A DNA stretch of 64,000 nt from Eudorina sp. 2006-703-Eu-15 (taxonomy: Eukaryota > Chlorophyta > Chlorophyceae > Chlamydomonadales > Volvocaceae), in NCBI GenBank assembly GCA_003117195.1, contig BDSI01000056.1, positions 531,467 to 595,466 of the forward strand, given 5' to 3'. The notes beneath the pieces were generated by a model that was not told where the DNA came from, ran no database searches, and worked only from the letters and a program-made list of their open reading frames with translations. Shown here in pieces: positions 36,901-48,230 of this stretch. Made by a program: the position numbers and the translations under genes. The first letter of the stretch is position 1. Each line of letters starts with the position of its first letter.

Positions 36901-38450
36901 ATGACCTCTCCAACTTCGCGCCACCGCGCAGCTGCACCCTGCACGCACACCCAGCAGCACCGTCCCCTGCGACCCCATGCCGCCGCCGCCACGCGCCACC
37001 TACGCCTCATCGCAGCGCAGCGACTTGGCCATCTCCGCCATGCTGGGCGGCCGCTTGAGCACCGCCCCCAGCAGCCGCCGCAGCACCGCCAGCTGCATAA
37101 AGTCCTGCGCTGCGGACGCCAGCAGCTTCTCCTCCTCCGCGTTCAGGATGTGGTCCTTGCTGAACGACTGCAGGGACACGTGTCCACGGGCGCGCGCGAC
37201 GGCCGAGGTCTCAACCCGTGCACCTGACGCCAGCTGCCCACTGGGAGCACCCTGGTTCCCCCCGCCCACCTACACACACTGTTTGACACGACACCCAGCG
37301 CCGCGTGTGTCCCCGGAAGCCTGTGCCCTGAAACGCTAATTTCAACAGTCTGGCGGTCTCGAGAACGTCTGTCGCCTCAGATAATGAATACCTCATTGCA
37401 AGGTCCGCCGCTTGCCTTTCCAGCCCTCGTACTCCACCGCTCTCGGCAATCGCCGTTTGTATCGACTTACGCGGCGGGCCCCGTTTCAGATTCAGGTCGT
37501 TTCCCCTGACCCACACCAGCCTTTCAAACTTGTACTCACCCCCATAAGAATGGAAAGCGAGCCGATGCCGTTGGTCTTGAACTTTGCCTCCTGGGTACCT
37601 GCATGCTCTGCGGCCGCCGATGTGATGCTGCGACGGAGCTTCTGCCGCCGCCGCTCCGCGCGGCTTCCTGCGTCACTGGCCACCGAGTGTCCGGCCGCAT
37701 TTTTCGAGTCCGCCTGCGGCTGTGTTGCCGGCAGGGTCAGTGAGAGCTGCGACAGAAGACCCGCAGGTCTGGCTGCTGGTTGGGTGCCAGCCAGGGCCAG
37801 AGGGTCGAATGCGCCAGCGGCAGCTGGGTTTGGAAGTCCAGAAGGTCTGAGACCAGAGCCCGAGGGCTGCGGGTCGCCCGGGAAAGGTGATGCGACGGGC
37901 CGTAGGTGGGAGGAATCCACTCTGGACGGCGACAGGGTGTGGGGCTGGGGCGGTCGCGAAAGAGGTGGCGAATAGGCACTGGTGGATGTGACAAACGCGT
38001 CAAGCTCCTGCGGGACATGGTCGTCGATAAGTTACCTTGCGCCCCCAAGGTGGCCAGGGTCTCCTGTTGCAGCCTGGCAGCCGAGCTTACCTTGTCGATT
38101 TCCGTCAAGAGCCGGGAAATCTCCGCCGAGACCTGCTGAACTGCCGTCGTTTGGGCCTGAAAGTGCAATGCTGCGTTGACGGCTGCATTGCCAACACCGC
38201 CGTTAGGTAAGATGAAACCGGCGTCGGGTGACACTGCAGGGGCTGGCCAACGACCCGAAAGCAACGCGTCCAACTGCAGGGATGCTGCCTCGCGTTCCAC
38301 AGCAAGCGTCGTCGGGGAGGCTGTCGCAGCAACCAACGTAGGCGTCGACGTGCGTCGTAGGAACAACGCTGGTTTAAGAGATGAGGGACAACTTGAAAGC
38401 GAGGTTTGACAGCATCCAAAAGTATTGCCGTGCAGCATGCAGGCTAACAT
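33988..38450 (-). CDS. RPOD: Plastid RNA polymerase sigma-70 factor
   Basis: This is the nuclear-encoded sigma factor that directs the plastid-encoded RNA polymerase to promoters. Exons: 38091-38450, 37540-38007, 37295-37441 (tentative), 37004-37167, 36284-36661, 35617-35851, 34531-34869 and 33988-34143. They total 2247 bases, 748 residues. The N-terminus (MLACMLHGNTFGCC, then Ser/Thr/Arg-rich) resembles a transit peptide; an in-frame ATG at 38591 is an alternative. Region 1.2 reads SKDHILNAEEEKLLASAAQ. Region 2 reads NYRLVVSIAKRMV, then MYAIRKFKPEAGYRLSTYATWWIR, the core-binding and -10 recognition helices; a Gly/Ala/Pro-rich insert interrupts region 2.1-2.2. Region 3 reads RRAKLDRVRSIRARL with PSRQQIADASGLSVAQVAEME. 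Region 4.1 reads LDSHESELLRHKYGL. The final exon gives AGRALEKLR, but the helix-turn-helix before it looks eroded. A 48-base phase-0 exon at 34311-34358 is possible. Confidence 0.92.
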
Positions 38451-38831
38451 TAGGAACGGAAGCTGGCACAAACAACGTCGGCCCCGTAATGGGCAAGCTC
38501 TAGTCTGCGCAGGGCCTAAATTACTACACGCTGATAAAGGAGGGCTTGTTGTGAAGGAGAATGTCAAACGTTCATATAAAGTGTGAAGCATGGCAAAATC
38601 TGAAAATCAAGGTTGAAGCCGTTCGTCGTATCGGCTACGACGCTCGGTTCCTCCAAATTTCTGTATACCATGCAAAATGTCGAACATGTACTATCGCAGC
38701 GATATGCTGTAGTAATTAACAATAAATAACGTGCACTTTATTGGCTTTCGCTCCGTCAGAGCGTCGCACTGCTAGATTCCAGGTCCAGGCGCCCCCCACA
38801 TGACAGCCAAGGTTTAACGACGTACATCGGG
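38451..38831. promoter_or_regulatory. Head-to-head intergenic region, sigma factor / IBR5
   Basis: 381 AT-rich bases separate two divergent start codons. Both promoters and 5' UTRs should lie here. No specific element is claimed. Confidence 0.55.
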
Positions 38832-41731
38832 ATGAAAGCTAAACGAGATAGAGAGGAGCCATGCTTTGTATGCAACCATTACCACGATGTGCGTGATGTG
38901 CTGAATTGAGCCGAGCGTCTGACCAAACAGCTGATCGAAACCAAACACGTTCACGCGCAGCACGAGAATGGGGAGCCGTGCCAGATCTGTGGCCATGTGA
39001 TGACGCAGGCGGAACGGCGTCAGCTTGAACACTCAGTACTGCCAGCTGCAATTCTCCCGGGAAGTCTCTACCTGGGCAGCTATGACACGGCATCCCGCTC
39101 GGAGCTGCTCAAGGCGATGGGCATCACGCACATCTTGAATGTGAGTCTGCCTGATTGGGCGGCTGTGGAACTGGCCGACGGACCGGGTACTGGCCACGGA
39201 GCGCTTACCCCTGCCTGTGACTTTCTCCACAGACATGGCCCAGCAACCCCGCGCTTTATAAGAACAGCTTCACGTACCACACAGTATCTTCGGCGCCCGT
39301 TGACTTCCAGGAGTGCTTTGATTTCATAGGCGAGTTGGGGACCTGCGCGGTTATGTGGCTATCTGGTGGTGTTAAACCATTCACTGATGCAAGTCGCTAG
39401 TCACTACAGCATCCACATTGAGTCAGTTCTACAACGATTGGTCGCATGCGTAAGGGCTGGGGTGCGGCCAACGTTGGTAAGCGTCACCTCATCTGGGCGG
39501 TCGTCATGCGGGCGCATCGACCTGTAGCGCTGCGGGCCCGCGATCAAGCCGTCAAAGCCCCATGGTTGACACGGCCACCCATTAGGTCCTATGTGTGTGG
39601 TGGGGCGGGGCGGGTCGTCCTCTCACGAGCCCCGAACGGAGAACTCCGCCCGGGTCTTCGGTCCCGTGAACCAAGGTGACCTATTGGGGGCAATTTGCGT
39701 GTGTGCCGCCCCTATTGCGGCCAGGCCGTGTTGATGGTCTCTGGTATGTCACAGCCCGCAAACCGCGGACTTCACGCGTGTTGCAGCATGGCGTGCGGTC
39801 TGAGTTCTCGGGAGAGTCGGCCCTCGGCGTCGAGGTCGGCGTCCCTGGTCACGGGTCAGCGTTGCTGCTGGGTGGAGAAGGACGCGCCCCGCCTAGTGGC
39901 CCCGGGAGCCTCTCTCGGGCGGAACCCTCTCGTTCTGTGGTGCATGCGGCGGATGATATGTCCCATGCATTCAAGTCGAGTAACTGCCTGGACGCGCTTC
40001 ACGCTGTTCTCTCCGGTCAACCCGTCATCCCAATGCCGCCACAGATAGCGTCCTCAAGACGGAGCAAAAGGTGCTGGTGTACTGCATGACAGGCAGCTCC
40101 CGGTGAGCGAAGTTGAACGCACTTTGCAATGCCCTATCACGATCTGCGGTTGTGGTCAGCTGGACCACAAGAGCTTACGGCAATGCGGCGATTGCCACTG
40201 AGCGCTCTTGATTTGCCAGCAGCATTCCGCACCCATGAAAGTGCAGGGTCCGGGGTTTGCCAGCTGGTTGGGCGGGATACGTGTTTGCAGAGCAACGTAC
40301 CATGGCCGTCTGACTCTGGCCGCGCTCAGCTGCCAACCTGCGGGCTTGCACACCCGTGTGTGCAGCTCGCCGTCGGTGGTGATTGCCTACCTCATGAAGC
40401 ACCGCGGGTGGCGGTTAGCGGAGAGCTACAAGTGGGTCAAGGACAAGCGGCCCGCGATCAATATCAAGGAAGGTGTGTTAAGGGCTCATGGTTGCCACTT
40501 GACGGTAGTGTCAGGGGTTGGACGGACAGGAGTTATAAGTAAAGGTTGGGCGGACACGAATTCGAAGTCGAGGAGGGGCCAGGTAACGTACAGCTCCAGG
40601 CAGAATGCGCAGGAACGCATTAACTTGAGGGAAAGAAAGCATCGGTGTGCGAGGTATGGTATCCTTAAGCTTGGGTTTCACCATGCACCGGCACGCGGGA
40701 CACAAACAGCGGGAGCCGATTAGCAAGAGGGGTCAATGCCGTGCGTGAATTCTTTGTGGAGGAATGTGGAGGAGTCTACAAACAGGAGTAAAAATGCCGC
40801 CGCCATACGGAAGCGCACCTGTTCCAGGCTCACTGACATGTCGAGCACGGCCGGAACGCTGACGAGGTCCTGTGCAATGTCGCGTGTGGCGTGCACAGAG
40901 GACGCCAAGCGGCTGATGGATTTTGAGGTCCAGCTGCAGGGGAGCTGCTCCGCACCCTTGGGGCTTGCCGTGCTCAACAATGGTAAGTTTTGGGTGGTGA
41001 ATGTGAACACGGGGTGTTGAGTTGCATTTGCGGCACCAGCTATCGAGACACCAGCTCTAAGCTTTGCGGGATGTCTACAAGCTGTTGTTGGGGCTGATCG
41101 GTCTCTGAAGCATCTGGATCACCCTCATTCTGGGTGTGATGAGGGGCCCCTTGTCGCACAACAGAACGGTGGCCCTTGGCGGTGGCATAGCGTTTTTGCT
41201 TTGTGGGCCGGCAGGGTTCTTTGTCCATCATTTTCGCACGCCTCAATTCGTCCCGCTGTGTCCCGCTGTGTGTGATGCTGTGCAGCGCCAACGTTCGCAC
41301 CGCCGCCGGCGCAGGGCCCCCCATCGACTGCACCTGTGCCGGACGCGGGCACAATGCCCTCGACGTCAGGGCCTACATTCGGTACGTGGCTGGCACAAAT
41401 GTGTGCAGCAACGATAGTCTGTGATAGTGCATGTGGCCATCCAGCTACAAAGCATGTGGTTCCGCATGTGCCAAGCATTTATCACCAACGTACCACACTG
41501 AGGCTTAGAACCTCACCCTTGCGCCGGTGCTTGTCACTCGTTGCAGGTGCGCAAGGGGGGCAAGGACAGTGGAGCCTTACTGGGGCGTCGGCGCCTGCAG
41601 AAGGTTTCCGCTTCGGTGCAAGCGCGACGACGCCACCTCAGGTCCCGCAAGGCCCCGCGCCCGGCGAGAACCCTTTCTCAGCAACAAGACACACGCGGGA
41701 CGGCGGGAACGATATGGAAATGGGCGTCTGA
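38832..41731 (+). CDS. IBR5: IBR5-type dual-specificity protein phosphatase
   Basis: IBR5 of plants is a MAP-kinase phosphatase that modulates auxin responses. Eight exons: 38832-38888, 38961-39140, 39233-39329, 40045-40102, 40366-40472, 40899-40982, 41286-41381 and 41547-41731. Phases 0, 0, 1, 2, 1, 1, 1 agree, giving 287 residues (257 in Arabidopsis). The N-terminal zinc-binding-like module is CFVCNHYHD joined to CQICGH. The phosphatase domain follows: LPGSLYLGSYDTASRSELL, THILNTWP, LYKNSFTYHTV, then the P-loop VYCMTGSSRSPS with catalytic Cys and Arg, AYLMKHRGWRLAESYKWV and KRPAIN. The tail keeps the plant pattern NNAPTFAP and FRFGAS, ending GNDMEMGV. Exon 3 ends ATAG|GCGAGT, a GC-AG intron; only this junction gives the right phase. 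A TGTAA lies about 270 bases past the stop. Confidence 0.95.
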
Positions 41732-41998
41732 AGACGTACAGCCTTCAACAGCATTTGCGTAATGCAGTTGACTTTTTCCCGGCAAACTATGTACCGGGGC
41801 CGGCAAGTACGCCTATGGTCCAAGACTCCTCTCTACCTCGTACAACATCAAGTGGTATTTTAGGGTTCCAAATATACAGTAGTTGCATTGGCAGTGCGGC
41901 TGCGTGAGACTTGACTCACTGACAATTCTGCCGTACGTGTCCACAGGCGCCCTTCATGAAAGTGGGCCGCCGACACCTTGATGTGACTTTTGCGTCAT

Positions 41999-42003
41999 TG
42001 TAA
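41999..42003 (+). terminator. TGTAA poly(A) signal for the IBR5-like gene
   Basis: TGTAA about 270 bases after the stop codon and about 80 bases before the next gene's start codon on the same strand. Confidence 0.65.
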
Positions 42004-42083
42004 ACTACATTTGCTGACAGCGACACTCTCAATCACCCATATAACGGTTTCTTTACAGCTCCTTAAGTTTTTCAGCCAGAGGA

Positions 42084-43431
42084 ATGCTCCGCACAGGTCG
42101 TGCGCCGCGCACGGCATTAAGACGAGGACAACAGTGTGTTAACATATGCCCGCTTCGGGCTTCTGGCCGGGTGGTGTCATCTACGCGGCAACGTGAGGAC
42201 TGCGTCCCGCGTCTTCCTGTCTCATCTTCTCGACCGCTTGGTCAGCCGCTTCAATATGCTCCAAGTTACGCAAACGTCGGCGTTGTCGAACGGATTGAAG
42301 CCGCGGAGGAGCTCTTGCCACTTCCGCGAAACCTCGAATCTCCGTCTGATGACCCTTCCCTTGCGAATCCGCTTCAGCGGATGGAGCGACTTTCAACGGG
42401 CTGGTTCGGTGTCATAATGGTAAGTTTGCTGATCTGCTACCTAGTCGCGATGCAACGGCCTCGGTGATGGCCCCTTGGCGTGAGACGTGTCACTTCCCTG
42501 CTGCGCCACACTTCACCGGCGGAAATACGCGACCTTAATATTATTTTGTTAGTGGAGATATAAACGCTCTCGGAATAGAGCCATTGGTGCGCGCGGTTTG
42601 CCCGTGTTTCAGAGTCGAACTTCTGAGGGCGTCTGCTTTTCTCCTCTGTAGGAATTTGAGGGCGTCGTCGTCGAGGCCTCAGATGAGACGCACCGCCAGG
42701 CCTGGCTCCAAGTGGCCGACGAGTTTCAGTACAAGCGGCCCCTCGGTCAGCTCTTCAGGCGGATAAAGGGAGTTCGCGACGAGGTTGTCGTATCCCGTGT
42801 CTTCGGTTGGACGCACAATCCAAGCGTTGCACGCCAGGTGGCACAGCGCAAAGGCGAGATATACGAGCAGCTCATGGGCGGACGGCAGCTCGCAGCCATG
42901 CTGGAGGCCCGTCCGTTTCTGGAGACTCTGAAGCGCTACAGCGTGCCAGTGGCGCTCGTGACTCCGCTCCGCGAAGCCAAGGTGCTCGATGCCCTGCAGC
43001 GATACAACCTGCAGGGGTACTTCGACGCGACGGTCACAGCGGAAGACAGCGGGTCAGCGGAGGTGGAGTACTATTACGCGTACGCCGCCAGCAAAATCCA
43101 GCGGCCCCCGATCCGCTGCGTCGTTGTTGGAGAGTCCAACACAAGTGTGGAGGCTGCGCACGAGTTGGGCATGAAGTGCGTCGTGGTGACGGGGAATGCG
43201 CCAGTCTACGACTTCACCGGGGCGGATCTGGTGGTGCGCAACCTGTCCCAATTGTCTTTCATGAATATGAAGCGCTTGTTTGCCGACGAGAACCTGGTGG
43301 AGTCTCGCCTAGGCGGTGAGGACAGCCAAGGGCGCGAGGAGTACGCCGACGTCGATAACGATGAGTACGCCGACGATGACGATGAGGGGTTTCAGCCGAT
43401 GACCGGGGGGGCAGCCTTTGGGAGGTGGTAG
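42084..43431 (+). CDS. PYRP2: Plastid HAD phosphatase, PYRP2-like (riboflavin pathway)
   Basis: Arabidopsis PyrP2 (At4g11570) removes phosphate from 5-amino-6-(5-phospho-D-ribitylamino)uracil in plastid riboflavin synthesis. Two exons, 42084-42419 and 42652-43431, joined in phase 0 across a GTAAGT donor, give 371 residues, close to the plant length. The N-terminus (MLRTGRAPRTALRRGQQC) is basic and Ser-rich, as in a transit peptide. The domain starts TGWFGVIMEFEGVVVEASDE across the junction. It continues GGRQLAAMLEARPFLETL, the cap-to-core ALVTPLREAK motif, then CVVVGESNTSVEAAHELGMK (motif IV region), and VVTGNAPVYDFTGADLVV. Motif I, normally DxD, reads ExE here. The C-terminus is very acidic (DVDNDEYADDDDEG). 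The orthology call is by block-by-block similarity recalled from the plant protein; substrate is inferred. Confidence 0.92.
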
Positions 43432-44226
43432 ATCCATGCATTTACGCGGCGTGCGTAATGTGAAGTTGACCCGTTGCGCACGAAACGGTCGGATGCTGCA
43501 CAAAACAGGAAAACGTTGCGGATGCACGGCGCTGACGCAGAATGCTTGGTGATTTGTTTCGTGTTTCGAGGATGTTTGTCGTCGTTGGTCGGTCTAGCTT
43601 ACCCTACGGGTCGATGGCACGTGTCCCGGGGTAATCTCCTCGCGTTCCTTCGCTCGCACTGTTGAAATATGTCAAGGTGCAGAGTCTGGAGGCGCAATGT
43701 ATCATTAGGCGTGCCCTTGGTTGTGGTGTCTGATTAGCCGGCGCCTGCTGCGCCTAGACACCCTCTCATGTACCATTACAACTGCTTTGATGCTCATCTT
43801 ATTTTTTTCAAAGAATTTGACATTGGTGTTCATTGTGAGGGCGCGGGGGCAACAAGACCGCTGCTACTTTCATTGTTGTTGGCTTTGTCGGCGCGGGTAC
43901 AGCTGAGTAGGTGTGAGCGCCGATCCGCGGCCTTCGTGGACCATGGTCGTTGTAGCATTCTAGGTTGTTGGGTATGGTGAGGCGGTGGTGGTGGTGGTCT
44001 CGAATGCTGGGATGGGGGGCGACAGTGATGATGGCAGCTGCTCGATCCATTAACGCATCGTGGCCATAACAGGCTGTTACATGTGCCGAAGATTTCGACG
44101 TTGCGATAATGACGGTTGAAGGTGTGCGCAAAGACATGTTTGGTTCGTGAGCCATCTCCGATGTACAGATTAGACAACCGCTGACGTCCGTGTAAGAACG
44201 ATTCGCGACGCGACATCCGTCATGCT
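43432..44226. other. Convergent 3' region between PYRP2-like and TPT1
   Basis: About 0.8 kb between facing stop codons. TTACA at 44077-44081 (TGTAA on the minus strand) lies about 150 bases past the TPT1 stop. I see no gene. Confidence 0.5.
44077..44081 (-). terminator. TGTAA poly(A) signal for TPT1
   Basis: Reads TGTAA on the minus strand, about 150 bases downstream of the TPT1 stop codon. Confidence 0.6.
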
Positions 44227-45255
44227 TCACGCATCAGTCGTGTGGAGCCCGCGGCTAGGCCACGGCTCAGGCAAGTCCTGGAGCTTGACCTGTTTTAAAA
44301 GCGTCACAGGTACTGGGCCCTGGCAAAGCAGCACGCCGTTCGTGGACAGGAAGAACTCCAGTCCCTGCGCCAGAGCCGCCTGTAGAGGGACCCCAGGTTA
44401 ATTATTCACTGCACGTGGGAAATCGCGCGGACATTAAACGGGCTCCACTCACCGTTAGATCGAGCTGCAGATAGACCTCAGCCCAATTGTTCTTGCGCAG
44501 GTGATGCGGCGCCGTTGCAAAGTGAATGTGCGTGCGCTTCATGCGTAGCAGCTCTCCCGAGGCCTGGATGGCCTCCCAGCTGCAGAGCAGCGGCAGGGTG
44601 GTCATGCGGTTAACCTGCTGCATGCACACTCAGGCGCTCTGCGAAGGACGCTGGTCCTCTACCTGCTGGCGCTCGTCACGTGGACGGCGACAGGAACTTT
44701 CTCTGGGTCCGTCACTGGCTCCAGGACAGCGTCTGCGAGCTCAACGGAATGCCCTTGCGCTGCCCGTATCCGTGGGGGAGTTACAGTGTCGTCAATGACA
44801 AAGCGCTTCTGCACAAGTTAGTGGGAGGCGGTTGCGGTTGGGTGAGTATTGGCCCACTATGGACACCCATCAATTCTGCCGTGGCAAGGCGCAAGACGTC
44901 GCACCTTCTCACATGACTCTACAATCCGCCGCACTTGCTCCTCTGTCGGATGACTGCGCAGGTGCCGCAGCAGCACAGGCAAGCTGACCCAACCCGCGCC
45001 GTCCATGACACCCGGTGGCGGTTTGTGTCGTAGTAGTTTGCTCATTTCCTTGCTTATGCGCACGTTCTCATGTTCATGTCCTCCCCGCTTCATTCCCGAG
45101 GCCCTCGCGGCTGAAGGTTGAGAAATGCTTACTGGACGAGAAGACGCAGCGAGGGACCAGCGCTCCCTGGCGAAATTATTGATATTGGTTATAAGCCGAA
45201 ATTGACTGAAACTCCGGAACGGCACAATGGAGTCAGTTGGTGCAGCCCGGAACAT
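44227..45255 (-). CDS. TPT1: tRNA 2'-phosphotransferase (Tpt1/KptA)
   Basis: Tpt1 moves the splice-junction 2'-phosphate of ligated tRNA to NAD+. Exons: 44905-45255, 44663-44808, 44453-44579 and 44227-44379. Phases 0, 2, 0 agree and give 258 residues from the first ATG. The ATG at 45093 (MKRGGHEHE) would give 204 and is nearer the usual length; the longer start adds a basic, Ser/Arg-rich leader that could be organellar. Family blocks in order: ISKEMSKLLRHKP; DGAGWVSLPVLLRHL; EEQVRRIVESCEKKRF; IRAAQGHSV; VPVAVHVT; WEAIQASGELLRMKRTHIHFA; and the C-terminal LEFFLSTNGVLLCQG. The Arg-His-Arg NAD+-site residues appear retained (LRH, RxxxGHS, MKRTHIHFA). Two consensus positions differ: the HGT triplet reads HVT, and RANQGHS reads RAAQGHS. 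The gene runs tandem with, and 147 bases past the end of, the upstream minus-strand gene. Confidence 0.92.
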
Positions 45256-45401
45256 GCCGCTGGCACACTTCCAAAAGATTTAATGCAAGTTGGCTACACA
45301 ATGCTCCAGAAGATCTTGGGATTAAGACGAAGTCAGTAACTCAACAACCAACGCGACTTCCTGACATGACCTTGGCCGTATTACGATCACAGTGATAGAC
45401 A

Positions 45402-47834
45402 TCACCAATTCCGGCGGGGTGGCCCTTGCATCGAGAACCCCCGGCCCCTTCCGTAACCACCATACGGCATGCCCTCGCCCATCATCTCCTCGTCACGCCA
45501 ACCCCCACCAGACATGCGGCCCGCAAATGCGCCACCTCCTCGGCCCATTGGCGGCCCGATTCCGTGATGTGGATGGAGGCCGCCCTGCACACCAAACCCG
45601 GGATTCGGCCCCATACCTGGCCAGCCCCCGCCACCGCGACCCCCTTGCCCCATGCGCATCGGCAGCTGCGGCGCATGCCCCGGGCCTGAGCCCACACCTG
45701 ATGACCCGGCACCTAATTGCGGCTGCGGCGGTTGCAAGGCTGCCGGACGCGGCTCTGAAAACATAGTGCCCCCAATGCTCCGGCGTGCCGGATCCGCATA
45801 CGCACTTGCACTGGTGCTACCATGTCCGTGTCCCGTTCCGGTTGCTGCGCCCACGCCCACGCCCGGGCCATGGCCTGGTGCCGCACCGAAACCACTTCCT
45901 GTGCCGCTGTGGCCCAACCCACTGGAGCCCGGTCCGTGCGCTGCTCCGGCACCCTGACCCATTCCGTGGACTGTAGATCCATGCGTGGGTCCTTGCCCGT
46001 ACAACGACCCGGAACTCAAACCCGGCCCAGCAGCGGTCCCCAGCGCCGCAGACGCTCCTGAACTCGAGGGCAGCCCCGCGGCCGCCCCGGTCAGCATGTA
46101 CGGCGCGTGTACTGGGCCTGCGGAGTGGGGAACCGCCGAAGGATGGCCCGCAGCACCAGTGTGGCCGGTTCCAGGCCCAGCGCCGCCGTACTCCCCGTCC
46201 TCCCGGATCTCGCCCTCGTCCTCCTCGTCCGCAGCGCTACGCCCCTGCCGTCCCGAAGAGCCCGCCGGCAGGCCCGGGCGAAGCGAGGGCCCCAGTCCCG
46301 CGTCTAGAGCCTGGCCCGCAACGGTGCCGTACGGTCCCGCCGAGCTGAAGCCGCCGACGCTCCCGAACGGCGACACTTGCGACACGTGCTGCTGGGATAC
46401 CTGACCGACGGCGGCGGCGGCGGCAGCAGAAGCATCCTCAGCCCCAAACGGACCCGCACTGCCAGCCGGCGCCAGGCCCATCCCAATGCTGGCAGTTCGA
46501 AGCGGCATCGCGCCAAGCTGGTGCAGCTGCTGCTGTGCGTTCATGTGCACGGGGCTGAACGGCGATTGGCCCATGTCCCCGGGAACACCCAGGGTCACGA
46601 CGCTTGGCCGCCGTTGCAGGCCTTCCGCTTGGAGAACCTGCGGAGCACAAGCGTGGGCAGCGGCCGCAGGAGGATCGGTGTTGAGGAGGGTCGGGGTACC
46701 GCAGTGCGGACTCTGGCTTCGCAGGTCAGCCGGCCTGCCGCACAAGCTAATTAAGAAGGCGCAATACCAGTACGCATATGAACGAAGCCACATGTGCGCT
46801 GACTCGCCCTTGTCCGAGGCAGCCCTTACGCCCAGCACTGCGCAGATGACAAGCAAGACCGCAGGTGGAACCCCCAAGGTGTTCGCAAGCACCCACAACC
46901 GGGAAATGGACGGCGATACAAGAACTGATCCAAGCTGCGCCTGTATTGACACAATTTATTGCCCCGCATGGAACGAGGTATCGCACTTGGTCATACATAG
47001 CTGCACCTCATGGCTGCAAGACACACCGCAGCACGGTGCTTGGCTTGGGTCGGGCGGGTCTCTTATCTAAACACACCGCAGCACGTCTGGTGCGCGATTA
47101 CGGGGCGTTGGTCGGGTCAGTACGCCCCAAATGTCCGTACGGGTGCAACCACGCCACCCCCAGCACCCATCCACCTGGCGCAGCTGCCCGACAAGGCGGT
47201 GCTTTTCCTGCTCCACTACCTCCAGCCGCGATTTAAGAGCATCCATCTCTTGGGCCACCGAAGACTGGCGCTGATCCAGCTCGGCCTTCCGCTGCAGCTT
47301 CGAATCCCGTGTGGCTTCCAGCTGCGCCCGGGCGGCCGCTCGCCGGGCCTTCTGCCGCTGTTTCCGCTGCTCGAGCTTGGCGGCGGCGGCATCCGCAGCT
47401 GGAACAGCGGAAGCAGTCCCCGGCAACTCCTGAAGCTGGGGCGATGCAGTGGGGACGGCAGGCTGCTCGGCTGCCGGTTCTGGGCGGTCTGTGTCCATCG
47501 CGCAGTCGGAGCCCACAACTGCTGCTGGCGCTTTTGCAGCTTCCGCAGCCGCTGCCGCAGCAGCGGCGGCTGCAGCCGCTGCGGCTGCTTCGGCTTCGGC
47601 GGCCGCTGCCGCTGCCGCAGCAGCAGCTTCCGTCTCCGCTGCCGCTGCTGCCGCCTCGGCCGCGGCTGCAGCCGCTGCCGCAGCAGCTTCGGCAACCTCC
47701 CGCTGGATTTCGTCAAGTGCCTTCCGGCGGGCTCGTAAAGCCCTCTTGAACGTCGATACGCGCAGCGGTTCATCTTGTAAGGGCGGCCAAACGCGTACGC
47801 TTGGCGTTGCCACCTGGACGGAGCCGCTCCTCAT
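45402..47834 (-). CDS. Ala-rich coiled-coil protein with Gly/Met/Arg-rich C-terminus, unidentified
   Basis: Two exons, 47175-47834 and 45402-46637, joined in phase 0 (CAG|GTGGAT donor, CTCCGCAG acceptor), give 631 residues. The start MRSGSVQVATP leads to a basic helix (STFKRALRARRKALDEIQREV), then a long Ala/Glu run (about residues 50-100). Next is a strong coiled coil (LEQRKQRQKARRAAARAQLE, later MDALKSRLEVVEQEKHRLV) that crosses the exon junction into LRQVLQAEGLQ. The second exon is almost all low complexity: Gly, Ser, Ala, Pro and His, an acidic patch (EEDEGEIREDGEYGG) and an RGG-like end (GRGRGFSMQGPPRRNW). This layout resembles nuclear RNA-associated proteins, but I do not recognise a family and assign no function. 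The intron (46638-47174) shows no conserved content. Antisense Ala/Gly-repeat frames here are shadows. Confidence 0.76.
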
Positions 47835-48230
47835 TGTTCTTCCTGGAACCGCTCCTCGCTAATTTTGATAGTGTTACCTGTTAACATAACACTTAGCTCC
47901 CGTAGTTTGCTATCGACATGGTGAAGACGTAATGGATGAAATAATCTATGTCACAAAGTAAGTCACATACCCGTCTACACATAAGTCACGTCCTAAGGTC
48001 TGTCAGGTAATCCTTTCTGGCGCTGGAAGCAACGCTGAGACATATGTACGAGAACGTACTGAGACTTCTGCGCTCATAACTTTCAATGATTCTATAGACT
48101 TCTTGATTTGGCAGATCAAAACGTTGGACTTCCTTCCAGAATTGGTGCTTAGCTGTCAGGCTGCGACAGTTTGGGTTCAGCACAAATGTGTTTTGCATAG
48201 CCCGACCTTGTGTTCCAGGTTGAGGACGGC
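47835..48230. promoter_or_regulatory. Head-to-head intergenic region, coiled-coil gene / PRKRIP1
   Basis: 396 AT-rich bases between divergent start codons. Open frames exist on both strands near 47990-48210, each with protein-like composition, but they exclude each other and no splice chain supports either. If PRKRIP1 has an earlier exon it would lie here, since an acceptor-like TGTTCCAG precedes 48219. Confidence 0.45.
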
